Below, piece after piece: positions 43,475-54,700 of a DNA stretch of 64,000 bases (positions are counted from its first letter, which is position 1; each line of letters opens with the position of its first letter). The position numbers and the translations under genes are program-made. The stretch is from Pyxicephalus adspersus (Eukaryota; Chordata; Amphibia; Anura; Pyxicephalidae). The notes below the pieces were generated by a model. It had not been told where the DNA came from and did no database searches. It saw only the letters and a program-made list of their open reading frames with translations. Where the stretch lies: the NCBI RefSeq assembly GCF_032062135.1, contig NC_092858.1, forward strand, positions 171,804,660 to 171,868,659, written 5' to 3'.

Positions 43475-43590
43475 CCATTCTGGGGGCAGCACAGTGGCAC
43501 AAATCTTAGCACTTTTGCATGATTGATCTTGTAAATCACTGCATATTGTGTCAGCGCTATAAAAAAAATAGTTAATAATATTAATAGTTA
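43475..43590 (+). repeat. V-SINE copy with large internal deletion
   Basis: GGGGCAGCACAGTGGCAC...TTAGCACTTTTGCATGATTG (head) joins directly to ACTGCATATTGTGTCAGCGC TATAAA (tail) and TAATAATA. Confidence 0.6.
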
Positions 43591-44339
43591 TCTATTCCTG
43601 TTATACAAATAATGAACATAAAAACAGCCTCTACCAACTAGAAGGTCTTATATTCTGTATATATGCGAATATAAACCAGTCTGAATAAAGGCCATGGTAA
43701 TTATTTTTACCTGAAACAAAGGCAACCCACATAAACATTTATCAAAATGTTCATAATATGCTATATTTCCACCAAGGGATTTGTATACAATGTGGTTACA
43801 GTTAATGGTTTCTTTGTCCTTTATTTAGTTTAATTGACCCCTTGAGACTTTCACTGTATCAGAATCCCATTTATCTGTTCTTGGCTCTTCGTGTACTGGT
43901 CTTTCTGTTGGGCTCTGTTATCTATCATGAGATCCAAAGACCTCGGGACTCTAATGATCCACTCGATGGCCTTTCATTAATCCTATAGTTAGTCCACTTC
44001 TAATGATTCATGTCATTGATGAGGAAGGAATGGAAGCCTAGCCTACGTTTGCATGATTGAAAAGTAATTTTTGTTTAATCTCAAAGGCCATTTTAGCTAA
44101 CAACAGGAGGTTGAGTATGTATTATAACTTGTGTGTAGTACTAGCCAAATCTGATTTTTTAGTTTCATGTGCCCTTCTTCCTAATCTCCTTCCAATATTT
44201 TATCAAATTCCCTATATGCAATCCTCCGAGTTCCCAGAGGGTTCCAGCTGGTTGTGTGACTGGAAGGGTTCTTTTTGTCCAGTTTTTCTCTTCTTTCATG
44301 GTGGGCAATGCTAGCACTTTTCAATGCAGCATTCCCCAA
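43591..44339. other. Non-coding stretch
   Basis: Nothing recognised. Confidence 0.35.
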
Positions 44340-44870
44340 TGAGCCGAGGTTATGCAATTATGCACCCCTTGGGGGGGTGTCTATGACACCCTAGGCTCAC
44401 AGGAAGTTGGTTAAATGGTTCTTGGCAGACCATTGGTTAAGAAGGATACAGAGGGCATTTCTGGAGCATGAAGAGGGATGAAGAAACATCCCCTGTAGTG
44501 CAACACATGGATTGTGGAATAACAGACATGGCCAAGGTCCGTCCCGAGGGCCAATTGCAGCTTTTGTTCAGATTTCCACCGGTCCGCAGCCTCTGTCATC
44601 ACAGGGAACCCCCTACGTCATTATAATGGGCGTGTGCTGTGCAGGACCAGGACCACTCTGATTTCAAGACTGTGCTCTGCATGAAACCCACACTGACACC
44701 GGGCTCCGCGCACAGGGAATCCCTCACGCCACCCTGGTAGGCGTGTGCTGTGAGGGACCCAAGCAGACCACGCCCACACTAACCCTGGTTAGTGGTCGGC
44801 CCCCACATGTTTTCACCTCACCAAATCTTGTCCTCTTTGCAAAAAGTTTGGACACCCGTGACTTAGATTG
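44340..44870. repeat. Probable hAT-type repeat cluster
   Basis: GGTCCGTCCCGAGGGCCAA ... CACAGGGAACCCCCTACGTC, GGGCGTGTGCTGTGCAGGAC (imperfectly repeated at 44740) and AAAAGTTTGGACACCCGTGA look like a hAT-type non-autonomous family known from frogs. The classification is from memory. Confidence 0.45.
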
Positions 44871-45529
44871 TGCATTTACTCACATTAAGTAAATAGACGA
44901 CTTATCAGTTTGTCCAATCTAATGGGAGGGTGACCCCTCACCTAAAACCTAAAAAACAAAACATTTCAAGAAGGAAGTTTCTTTTTTGCAGAAGGGGCAT
45001 GCAATGTCTTTTCTATAAAATAAACCTACCTGCCCTTTCACAATCTTATGCTGGGAATCAACTCCCATAGTCATGCATGTAAGTTACGCCATTCTACCCT
45101 GGCCAATCAAGACCCCCCCCCAGATCCCGACCAGGTTATGATTTTGGCACTAGCAATAGAGTGAAAGAAAGTCTTATGCTTGAAAAGATTAAAAATCATT
45201 TGGCAAACAATTCAATTAAGATGTTTATTTTTAAACATGCGGATTTGGCTGTTTTCCTGGAGTTCATTTTTAACATATTGAACTCCATATACACGAGACA
45301 AAAAATGAGATGGTGCAGTGCATGGTGTAGGAGGTGTGTGACACAAGACAAACCCGGCACCGGTTCACTCTCTTCTGCAAAGTCCAGCAATCCCTTTCCC
45401 GTATCCTATTTTTAGTCATTGCCAGAGCCACAGTGGGATTGTGCTCCGTGCAATGTGTTTATCTTCAGGTCGGCTCCCCGGATGCTTCACAGTTGAATCA
45501 GATCCAAGAAAAAGAAATCTCAGCTTCCA

Positions 45530-45790
45530 TTTAAAGCAAACCTAAACTAAGAAATTATATCAATTGAAATGTCTGGCTTGGTTTTTTTTTTTTTTTAAAT
45601 CTTACCTGGTTGGTGTTCTGATCCTTTGCCTTTATTACTTTCTCAATTGCTGACCCAGAATCAGTATGCAGCTCAGGTGTTCAGCTAAGTGCAGTATAAA
45701 TTCTTGTAGGTTGGTTTTAGGTTTAAAGTTCTTTAGAATAGGTAGCAATGGTAGCTTTCACGTTCTAGTGACAGTTCCACTTTAGGTAGC
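45530..45790. repeat. MITE family M-like element
   Basis: It lies between TTTAAAGCAAACCTAAACTA and AGTGACAGTTCCACTTTAGG, with TTGCTGACCCAGAATCAGTA inside. Similar pieces lie at 63760-63925. Confidence 0.4.
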
Positions 45791-45988
45791 TGACAATCTA
45801 TGAAAACCTCTCCTACAAACCTTTCTTCAATCAATCAGGAAAATTATAATTTGAGTAGTAAAAAGGATTTGATTCAAGTACTTTGAACAAAGGAGATGGC
45901 AAATTATTTTCATTAAAAATAATGAATAGCAAATCTTAAATACCTGAAGAACAAATTGAACTTCTGGGCTTCGTATCAAAGATAAGAA

Positions 45989-46060
45989 CCCCACCCTGAA
46001 TTAGCCTGATCTCTGAAGGTAAGCAGGGTCGGGCCTGGGCAGTATTTCAATGGGAAGACA
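45989..46060 (+). pseudogene. 5S rRNA-like fragment
   Basis: CCCCACCCTGAA, then CCTGATCTCTGAAGGTAAGC and AGGGTCGGGCCTGGGCAGTA TTTCAATGGGAAGAC follow the vertebrate 5S rRNA order from about base 13 to base 90, including the internal promoter (AAGCAGGGTCGGGCC). About 11 bases are lost near the CGATCTCGTC region, and the 3' end is not 5S-like. It is a 5S pseudogene or a 5S-headed SINE. The assembly gap begins 75 bases further on. Confidence 0.7.
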
Positions 46061-46134
46061 AGGGCCCCTCCTTATCTGTGCTCTTTTATTATTAGCAAGG
46101 ACCTAAGCTCTCACCTTGATGAGTGTCCTATTGG

Positions 46135-46949
46135 NNNNNNNNNNNNNNNNNNNNNNNNNNNNNNNNNNNNNNNNNNNNNNNNNNNNNNNNNNNNNNNNNN
46201 NNNNNNNNNNNNNNNNNNNNNNNNNNNNNNNNNNNNNNNNNNNNNNNNNNNNNNNNNNNNNNNNNNNNNNNNNNNNNNNNNNNNNNNNNNNNNNNNNNNN
46301 NNNNNNNNNNNNNNNNNNNNNNNNNNNNNNNNNNNNNNNNNNNNNNNNNNNNNNNNNNNNNNNNNNNNNNNNNNNNNNNNNNNNNNNNNNNNNNNNNNNN
46401 NNNNNNNNNNNNNNNNNNNNNNNNNNNNNNNNNNNNNNNNNNNNNNNNNNNNNNNNNNNNNNNNNNNNNNNNNNNNNNNNNNNNNNNNNNNNNNNNNNNN
46501 NNNNNNNNNNNNNNNNNNNNNNNNNNNNNNNNNNNNNNNNNNNNNNNNNNNNNNNNNNNNNNNNNNNNNNNNNNNNNNNNNNNNNNNNNNNNNNNNNNNN
46601 NNNNNNNNNNNNNNNNNNNNNNNNNNNNNNNNNNNNNNNNNNNNNNNNNNNNNNNNNNNNNNNNNNNNNNNNNNNNNNNNNNNNNNNNNNNNNNNNNNNN
46701 NNNNNNNNNNNNNNNNNNNNNNNNNNNNNNNNNNNNNNNNNNNNNNNNNNNNNNNNNNNNNNNNNNNNNNNNNNNNNNNNNNNNNNNNNNNNNNNNNNNN
46801 NNNNNNNNNNNNNNNNNNNNNNNNNNNNNNNNNNNNNNNNNNNNNNNNNNNNNNNNNNNNNNNNNNNNNNNNNNNNNNNNNNNNNNNNNNNNNNNNNNNN
46901 NNNNNNNNNNNNNNNNNNNNNNNNNNNNNNNNNNNNNNNNNNNNNNNNN
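46135..46949. other. Assembly gap (N)
   Basis: A run of about 815 N. Confidence 0.98.
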
Positions 46950-47959
46950 CTCAAGTGAACAAATAGTAAATTGATGTTAAAACCAATTTTATGTGAAATG
47001 TATAAATTACAAATACAGAAGAAAAATGCATATGTCAATTTCAAATGATCTCTTTTATTAAAATAATAAAAAAAATCACTTATGAATTAATGTCTAAATA
47101 TTTTATAAACCAATTAAACAAAAAACATATTTTTAGCATAGTAAATGTAACAGAAATATAAAGTTTTGCTTGAAAAATCTACCAACACCCTTATATTCAT
47201 TGGAAAATAATAAAACAAGATAAGTAATAAGAAGAAGCCTTGTTCTATTTCATAGTTTAACCACATTATGATATTCTGCGGAGAGTCTAAGGAGTCCAGG
47301 GACCGGCATCCCCCCAGCTAATGGCGTTACAAGACCAGATGATGCGGCAGCCGTCTGGTCATTATATATTCTGGAGCAGAGGATGTGATAAGCTTATAAA
47401 TATACATATCAGTGTTTTATCTGAGTGCAGACTCTCTCTTCGGTTGCTGCCTGTTCTGGAACTGTCTCATCCACTTTATGTCTAGGTGCTTAATGTGGTG
47501 TTGATGCTGAAATATGGTACCAGCGCTGCAGCGGAGGGGAGGATGCATCCTGCTGAATGTGTCAGATTCCAGGATGCATTAACAGGGACATGATCAGAGG
47601 AGAGCTGTATGGGCAATGTCATAACCACAGGCCCAGAGATACCACAAAACATGGACAGTGCTGAATAGAAGAGCATGCAATACCTGGCTAATATAAAAAC
47701 CTAAATGGGCCTCAGAAAGTCAGATGTTGAACTGTTGAATCAATATTTGTTACTGACTACTGCGTTGTATTATGATGGCAAATGCCACCCACATGATAGT
47801 GTAATCGTTGGATGTGACAATAATGTTAATGAAAGAATTTTATCCCAATCTAGCATAAATTTGTTGAGTGTATAAGGTATTGTCATTTAATATTAAATAA
47901 TTATTGTTATAAGTATGGCCAGCAATTGGTTTAACTTTTGCACTTTTTGCAACTTGCAT
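46950..47959. other. AT-rich non-coding stretch
   Basis: Nothing recognised. Confidence 0.35.
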
Positions 47960-48012
47960 TTTTCATGATGTCAGCAATCTCTAGTAGAAGAATAGGCTGC
48001 ATTCTAAGTGAT
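47960..48012 (-). repeat. Single decayed S43 satellite unit, reversed
   Basis: ATGTCAGCAATCTCTAGTAG ... ATAGGCTGCATTCTAAGTGA TGGC is the reverse of the 14620 satellite unit. It is not in register with the units at 48258. Confidence 0.6.
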
Positions 48013-48257
48013 GGCATAGGGACTTATCTACTAAAGGAGTGGAAGGGAGATTTCACTTGACTTAGAGAATGGGTTGAAGCTCCAGGGACTTTGGTCATCC
48101 AATCAGGTGATATCAAAAACTATATTTTTTATTACATTTGGTGCATGTGATTGGGTACTCTTTGCACAATGAATTTTCACCACATACCCAAAGCTAAGTG
48201 AACTATATCTTGCAAAGTGAAGTTTTACCAAATCTGCAACCCCTCCAGCAAAAGGAT

Positions 48258-48375
48258 AAGGTGTGATTGGATAGGCTGCATTCTCAGTGATGTCAGTAAT
48301 CCCTAGCAAATGTATAGGTTGCATTTTCAATAATGTCCTCACTCTCTTCTGAATGGATAAGCTACATATTAGTAA
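48258..48375 (-). repeat. S43 satellite, about 2.5 reversed units
   Basis: ATAGGCTGCATTCTCAGTGA TGTCAGTAATCCCTAG repeats with starts at 48271, 48314 and 48357, an exact 43-base step. It is the reverse complement of the unit at 14620-14970. Confidence 0.85.
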
Positions 48376-49639
48376 GCCACACCTGGTACTCTTCCTCTGT
48401 TGGATGTCAAATTCAAAAACAGGCTGACAGGTTTTCCAACCATTCTAAATGACAAGTAGAATCATCACCTAATTCGTTCATTACAGCCAATGATCACCCC
48501 CCTGACTGCGCCTATAAACATAATTAGCTTTATAAAGACACTGACCCTCAATAGACACACCGATGATGAAGAATTAGTGTGCACGGAGATTGCTGTCACT
48601 CGGCCGTGATCTGTTCCCGCACAATAAGACAGCGGGAGCTATTTATAGTTAAATAAAAAGCCATAGTTGGCAGTTGTACAATGTCTTGTTACCACTCAGA
48701 ATTAATCAACTCATTTAGTATCGAACGTGTTAAAAGCTTCCATTGTGCTATAAAAATTCACATTAATTAATCATTCAAATTCATTTCCATTTATCCACCA
48801 GCTTCCGTTCTTCAATAAATTATCATTTTTTACCATCTCCATAATAAATTTGCTGCGGCTAAAAATACTTCATTGTTTTTCAGCAGCTCTCGTCAGCGAG
48901 ATCCCCTTCTGTTCCGAGCCGACGACACAAAACCGAGTCCCACACATATTTTCTGCGCAGTAAGAGTGAGAGGTGCAAGTGGGAAACAATAGCGCTTACT
49001 CAGCTAAAAATGAGTCAGAAAAACGCGTGGAAGGGCGCTTTGTTTTGTCATATTTTTACTCAGTATTTTTTTTTTTTCATTAAGAATCTGTCAAAAACGA
49101 TCCAGATTTCCGCATCTGTAAAGAAACCAATCCCTTGCTGTTTGAGAATCGCGTGTGGCTATTAATATTTAAAAACGGTTGTATTTTTAGGTTTGTAACC
49201 TAATATGGGACAGAAGGTCAGCATGCTACAAAGTCTCCTTGTCCATATTTTTATGGATTGTCATGCTGGGATCTACTGGCCTTATTTTTTTTTTAAATTT
49301 TTAATATTGTTACTGCAATTTTTGAAGTCCTAGTTCCAACAGCCTATATTATGAACCTGGTAGATGCCCGCTCCGGTCTGGGTGGTCTTGAAGTTGGTGA
49401 CAGAAGCATGGGTGTTTCCCCACATTGATGCAATAGGTCCATGGTACATGGTTGCTCAATCCTGGTCCGTTGCCGTACTTGCTAGGTTTTTAAATGCTTT
49501 TCTTGGGAGACCTATCCAGAACCATCTAATTTCTTATTGGCGACTTCTTTACATAAAATTGTAAATTGTTAGTTATCGGGCCTCTGTGTGCCTGGTTCAA
49601 TAGTGACCGATTATTTGAGGTTCTAGTAACTAACCCCAT
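48376..49639. other. Repeat-poor island
   Basis: Bases 48440-49130 have no repeat family, several CpG sites and AT-rich conserved-looking blocks (CATTAATTAATCATTCAAAT). A candidate conserved non-coding element. Confidence 0.35.
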
Positions 49640-49870
49640 AACTATTCCTGAAGAAGCAGCCCAGCTCTGTGAAACGTGTTGAAAAAATCTGTGATTCCCC
49701 TTGGGTATCCTGGATGATATCCTTGTGTATGAGGGTTTCATATAAATCACCATAGAGGTTAACTCTGGGCTGTTTTTTGATTTTTGTATTGTAACATCGT
49801 TAAGAGTATTTTATGGTAATTTAACGGCTTCATTTCTTTTTTAATATGATATAATTAAATTGGGTTGATT
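49640..49870 (+). repeat. Dispersed repeat with CCTGAAGAAGC...GAAACGTGTTG motif
   Basis: It shares its motif with 8440-8880. Limits are approximate. Confidence 0.45.
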
Positions 49871-49929
49871 CATCATGTTTTTTTTCTTATATGCCGTGAA
49901 AATCTGCATTCAACCAGTTGGTTTGTTCA

Positions 49930-50280
49930 CTTTTTAGAAGAATGGGTGCCATCAAGGCACGAGTGCCAGGCCAGGTAAGAAGGTGGGCAATGAGCTGCCA
50001 GATGCAGTACAAAACATTGGCAGAAGCAAGTTCAGATACAAGTTGAGGTCATAAACAGTCCAAACAAAAACAGCAAAAGGGTATTTCAAGAGGCAAGTGC
50101 AACCTAGGACACCACATGTTATTCAGATCAAAAGTCGGGTCAGGTACACACAAAACCAAAGACCAAAGACCAGTCAATAAAGGCAATTAAATAGGCCATC
50201 TGACTTCAATTAGGATATCCATGCACAGGCCCGTGCTTGATCCTTCACCAGTCTGCCCATTCTTTACATACAATGATTCA
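49930..50280 (-). repeat. Unclassified LTR-like repeat
   Basis: The base pattern (GTCGGGTCAGGTACACACAA, AGACCAGTCAATAAAGGCAA) resembles that of the reversed LTR-like copy at 59487-60155 (GGTCAGGTACAGC), but no long alignment is visible. Confidence 0.3.
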
Positions 50281-50394
50281 CATGAGTATGATCCTTACAC
50301 CTTTTTTGTTACTATTTCAAATCTACAAAAGGGGAAAATATATAAATAAAAAAGCCTCCTGGTGGATGACCTTATGTTGTAACCATTAGCAATT

Positions 50395-50610
50395 TGTGAC
50401 TCCCAAGTCCGTTTAAATGATCTATTAAGCTATGAGTAAGGGTGATATTCTTTCCAATGGCCAGCAATGTAGCAGGCATTCTTCCTACTCATCACTACAC
50501 TAATATACTGTGAGCTGTGGATACAGTAACTATTGCAGGGGTTCCTTGCAGACCTATACGTTTTTTCAAAGGTTCCCCATGTTATAAAGGCTGAGAAACA
50601 CTGCGTTAGC
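50395..50610 (-). repeat. hAT-like MITE copy (family H), reversed
   Basis: It carries the complements of the family H blocks: CCAATGGCCAGCAATGTAGC, CACTAATATACTGTGAGCTG TGGATACAG, GCAGGGGTTCCTTGCAGACC and AAAGGCTGAGAAACACTG. The right end (GAGAAACACTG) is intact. Confidence 0.7.
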
Positions 50611-50935
50611 CTGAGGAATCCATCATCTGCAATGCAATCAAGTTCCGTATGCACACCTGGCCTCAGTTAGGAGGTCTTAAACAAAGTTCAGATCTTTCAG
50701 TCATTGATTAATTAAAGATGTGTCTTGCTACCATTTTGGCTGATATAATCTTGTAAATTCATTGTAGATTGGCATTTCTCCTGCTTTTTGATTGTGGATG
50801 CTGACTGCCTTGATCTTTGCTTGTTGGCTAACTATACACATGCTACTTTCTTTGAAATTTTAGCAGAATGTCTCCATTTCTGCAAAACGATTTGGGCTTA
50901 AGGGGAAGTTGCAATTAAAGTATATTGTCTTGTGA

Positions 50936-51760
50936 GGTGAAAAGGGAAGGTAAGGAGTAAGGAAGTAACAAAGAAGAAAAATACAAAGGGAGAGAAAAAG
51001 GAAAGGATGGGAAGGAAGGGATGAAGGGAGAGAAAAAGGAAAAGAAGGGAAAAAAAAAGATGGGGGAGAGGAAGGAAAGGAAGGAAAAGAAGGGACGATG
51101 GGAGAGAAGAAGGAAGGGAAAGAAAGGACAGAATAAAGGGAGACAAGAAGGAAAGGAAGGGAAAAAAGGACAATGGGAAAGAAGAAGAATAGGAAGAAAG
51201 GGACGAAAGGCAAGAAGAAGGAAGGAAGAATGAAGGAAGAGAAGAAGGAAGGGAAAGAAAGGGATGATGGGGAGAAGAAGGAAAGAAAGTAATGGAAGGG
51301 ACAAAGGGAGAGAAGAAGGAAAGGAAGAGATGAAGGGAGAGAAGAAGGAAAGGAAGGAAGGGATGAAAGGAATAAGAAGTAAGGGAAAGGAAAAACAGAA
51401 AGAAGGGAGAGAAGAAGGGAAGGAAGGGAAGGAAGGGACAAAGAGGGAGAGAAGAAGGAAGGGAAAGGAAGGACAGAATGAAGGGAGACAAGAAGGAAAG
51501 GAAGAGAAAAAAAAAGGATGACGGGGAGAAGAAGGAAAGGAAGGGATGGAAGGATGGAAGGAAGGGACGAAGGACGAGAAGAAGGAAAGGAAGGAAGGGA
51601 TGAAGGGAGAGAAGAAGGAAAGGAAGGAAGGGATGAAGGGAGAGAAGAAGGAAGGGAAAGGATCAAAAGAGGGATAAAGGGAGAATTAGATTAGGAATGG
51701 ACACAGGGAGGACAGGGGAAGGGACAAAGGAGAGGATGAAGGAAGTGGTGGAGGGACAGT
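50936..51760 (+). repeat. ~0.8-kb polypurine tract (GAAGGAAAGG, plus strand)
   Basis: Nearly pure A/G with GGGAGAGAAGAAGGAAAGGA motifs. The minus strand reads as long Ser/Pro/Leu/Phe-rich frames (up to 268 codons), which are artefacts of composition. Confidence 0.93.
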
Positions 51761-51771
51761 GGAAGAATAAC

Positions 51772-52080
51772 CTGTAAAAGAAGAGACTTACTTTTCTGGC
51801 AACATCTTCATCTGGTCCTAACCTTTGTTCAGGATCTTTGACCATCTTGATTGGCTGGGCCAGAATGGTGTTAATTCTGCACATGTGTTTCAGTTTATGA
51901 TGAGCCTGCACACTGAGCTGTATATGTGCATACTGGACTTTCTATAGAAAAGTGTGAGCGACTGAAGTTTAGAAAATGGGTAAGTTTGTTCTTTTGCAGA
52001 AGGGTTATAACATGTCTGTTCTGCAATAATGAGCTCCCTGCTTGCAATTGTTTTATTTTTAGGTTTAATTCCTCTTTAAG
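51772..52080 (-). repeat. MITE family M, reversed
   Basis: On the minus strand it starts CTTAAAGAGGAATTAAACC and passes TTTCTATAGAAAGTCC, TGTGCAGAATTAACACCATT CTGGCCCAGCCAATCAAG and GTCAAAGATCCTGAAC to the end near the polypurine tract. It is colinear with 52733-53015. Confidence 0.65.
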
Positions 52081-52732
52081 TAAACAACACAATTAGTAAA
52101 AATCTGTGTTCACTACAAAAAACAACTTTCCTTTAAGTGTTTTCAAAAAGTGTAACATCACTAACCTTCAGCACAGACAGAGAAGATACACTGTGAGCAC
52201 CATACAGCAGATAACCTTTAATTAGCACAATAAGATAATGTACGCTTGGCCGCTGATGTTTTTCCTGCTACATTGCTGGAAATACTAAAGAGAGCAGCAG
52301 ATTTACTGATTGTCACAAGAGGTGGCAGAAATCTTGTTGGCGTAGCTCAGGGCAAACAAACAATAATTAAAGAGACAGAAGTGATCCGACTCTATGAGAG
52401 AATGTCAGTCACACAACATGGGAACACTGACAGAAGTCCACCGGGGGCTACAGGAACAAATTACAAAGTGATTTTAGGGAACAAGTGAAAACAATTAGCA
52501 AGCTGTGAATGATGCTCAGCAAACTCTCAATCATGCAAAACTCAGAAATCTCAGTATTATTCTTTGTATTTGTCCTGGTGACCGCTGGTGCTGGGGATGA
52601 AAATTAGGGTAATCCCTTTAATTTGAGTTACCACTGGCACTGGACATTTGGGAGATCATCCAATGGGATCATTCATTTCAGAGACAACTTTCTACAAGGG
52701 AATTGGATGCGGTGTTGTCAACAGGACATGAA

Positions 52733-53015
52733 GTTAAAGCGGACTAAATTCCCACCGATCAGGCAGGCTTTTATTGAAGAAATGGAGAGGTAATGTCCCT
52801 TCTGGAAAAACTGTACTTGTTCCTAAGCAATAATCTCCTTGCATGTGCCAGGAATGAATGAACTCCCAAGCACCTACATGAGTTACATCATCCTGGCCCA
52901 GCCAATGAAGAAGGCCAAAGATTCTTTTCAAGAATATAGGAAGGACAAAGATGGCGGTGCTTTGCGCTGAAATGGGGGCAGGTGAGTATCACAGGTTTAG
53001 TTCTGCTTTAAGGTA
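52733..53015 (+). repeat. MITE family M, plus strand
   Basis: The ends TTAAAGCGGACTAAATTCC and GTTTAGTTCTGCTTTAA are inverted repeats. The interior has GAGTTACATCATCCTGGCCC AGCCAATG, GGCCAAAGATTC, GGACAAAGATGGCGG and GGGGGCAGGTGAGTATCAC. Confidence 0.7.
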
Positions 53016-54084
53016 CAAATCTCCGATGAGATTTAGAAGGAAAAACAAAAAACCCAATACGAGTTTTCACGCTTCCCCACTGCACCCAGAACTAATTATT
53101 TAGGATTTAGAGAAGTCTGAAGGCTGCCATTGGTGACCTCCACTCCTGGAAAAACAAACATGTTGCCTGGCTGTAATAATTTCTGGCTTTAAAACATTGA
53201 TCCAATGATACATAAACATTCTATTTATTTGCTTTTCCTGATCTGCATGTTTTTTGCAGGTCAGTGTTTTTTCAAAGTATTGCAAGCATATCAGCCAGAC
53301 AACTCACAGTTTAGCAATGGTGGCCTTCATGTCTCAAGTTGGATTTTCTATAATTTGGGATCCTTGCAATCTTTGAAGCCATTCCTTATTGAGGGGGATT
53401 CTTTATGTCCCAGGCCTCATTGGAGGATTCTATACATGACAGCCAGAGGTCTACAATGAGCATGTTTGAAGATACTTGATTTACAAGCAAGTGGTCTCCC
53501 TGCAAAGGTCAAGCATACTCGTACCCCCTCCTCCCATTCAGAGCTAAAGCTCTCCAATCAGCAGGGAACAATAATTCTGCAGAGAGGCCACTTCTTCTAC
53601 AAATATAGCAAGAGTCCTTGTCTACAGTATGCTGACAGGAGACAGATTTTTCTTCTCATGCTGTGGCTGCTTTCTATGTTTCAATGCTAGCTTTATTTAA
53701 ATTATCCAGGAAAATTAAAAAAACTCCCTTGTAGTAATACCCTCTCCTACACTGCAAGGTTTTATGGTGTTTTTTGACTTTATACTTTTACTTTATTTAT
53801 CCTTCCCCCAGCACCCTGGGCTACCATCTTCCTTCCAATACTCCAGATAGTGGTCGGGGCCCCCAGCTATCTCACGTACAGTGCCGGGCTGGTGGCACTG
53901 CATTTCTAGTGATGATATCAAAAGTCTATGACCAAAGGAGCCTAAAGAGAAACAACTTAGAGGCACACAAGCTATGATAGGATAAGTAAATAGAAAGGAT
54001 AGATCTCCCCAGTAGGACATTCCACACAAATAAAAAACATACACTTTCCTTATGTAACTAACTATAAAAGGTGTGTAAATAGGA
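53016..54084. other. Non-coding stretch
   Basis: No exon or shared repeat recognised. Confidence 0.35.
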
Positions 54085-54400
54085 CAGCACGGGGGCTCAG
54101 TGGTTAGCACTCTGGCCTTCGCACCACTGAGTCCCAGGTTCGAATCTCGGCCAGGACTCTGTCTGCATGGAGTTTAAAGGTTTTCCCCACATTTGGTGGG
54201 TTTCCCCCAGTTTCTCCGATTTCCTCCCACATTTACAGTTTGGGTTTTGGCTTACCCCGAAAAATGACTTTAGACTGTAATAATGAAATATGACTATGGT
54301 AGGGACATTAGATTGTGGGCCCCTTTGAGGGACAGCTAGTGACATGACTATGGCATTGTATAATTTGTTGGCGCTATAGAAATATTGTGTAATAATAAAT
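54085..54400 (+). repeat. V-SINE with intact tRNA-like promoter boxes
   Basis: GGGGGCTCAGTGGTTAGCAC TCTGG (A box) and CCCAGGTTCGAATCTCGGCC (B box GGTTCGAATC) are the best preserved in the window. The core (TGGAGTTTAAAGGTTTTCC, TTTCCTCCCACATTTACAG) is more worn. The tail is GTTGGCGCTATAGAAATATT with AATAATAAAT. Confidence 0.88.
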
Positions 54401-54479
54401 AGCACTCAGAGTCCAGGCATGTGTCATACCACATAAAATATAAAGTATTGTCTTCAAGTCTTTCTCAATTCTTAAATTT

Positions 54480-54700
54480 ATTTCCAAGTGTTGGGGAACC
54501 CCTGCTATAATCAACATCAAAAATGCTATCAGTGGAAAGAATGCCAGCTTTACAAGCAGCACAAAAGTTCCTTGGTTTCATGCACCAAATGGTGTTGGCC
54601 CCAGAACTATGCAGGCACCATTTTATGAGAGACCAGCCACAGTTCAAGAAACCCATGGAATCTTTTGGGGGAACCCTAGGGTTCCATTATGCCTGGTGAA
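54480..54700 (+). repeat. hAT-like MITE (family H), divergent copy
   Basis: GTTGGGGAACCCCTGCTATA ATC, TGGAAAGAATGCC, GGGGGAACCCTAGGGTTCCA and a worn end. The central part is replaced or diverged. Confidence 0.5.

Noticed and set aside
46103..47044. Long open frames across runs of N (also at 5620-6184 and 14011-14681)
   Set aside because: The openness comes from unknown bases, not from sequence.
50860..51666. 268-codon minus-strand frame and overlapping frames
   Set aside because: The same artefact from the second polypurine tract.
51792..51854. A 63-base phase-0 minus-strand exon-like stretch (PIKMVKDPEQRLGPDEDVARK) with AG and gtaagt borders
   Set aside because: It lies wholly within a MITE family M copy (51772-52080). 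The matching bases recur in the copy at 52733-53015, so the splice-like borders are accidental. It is also upstream of the promoter.
54085..54170. Possible functional tRNA gene (A and B boxes)
   Set aside because: No cloverleaf closes, and the segment is the tRNA-derived head of a V-SINE.
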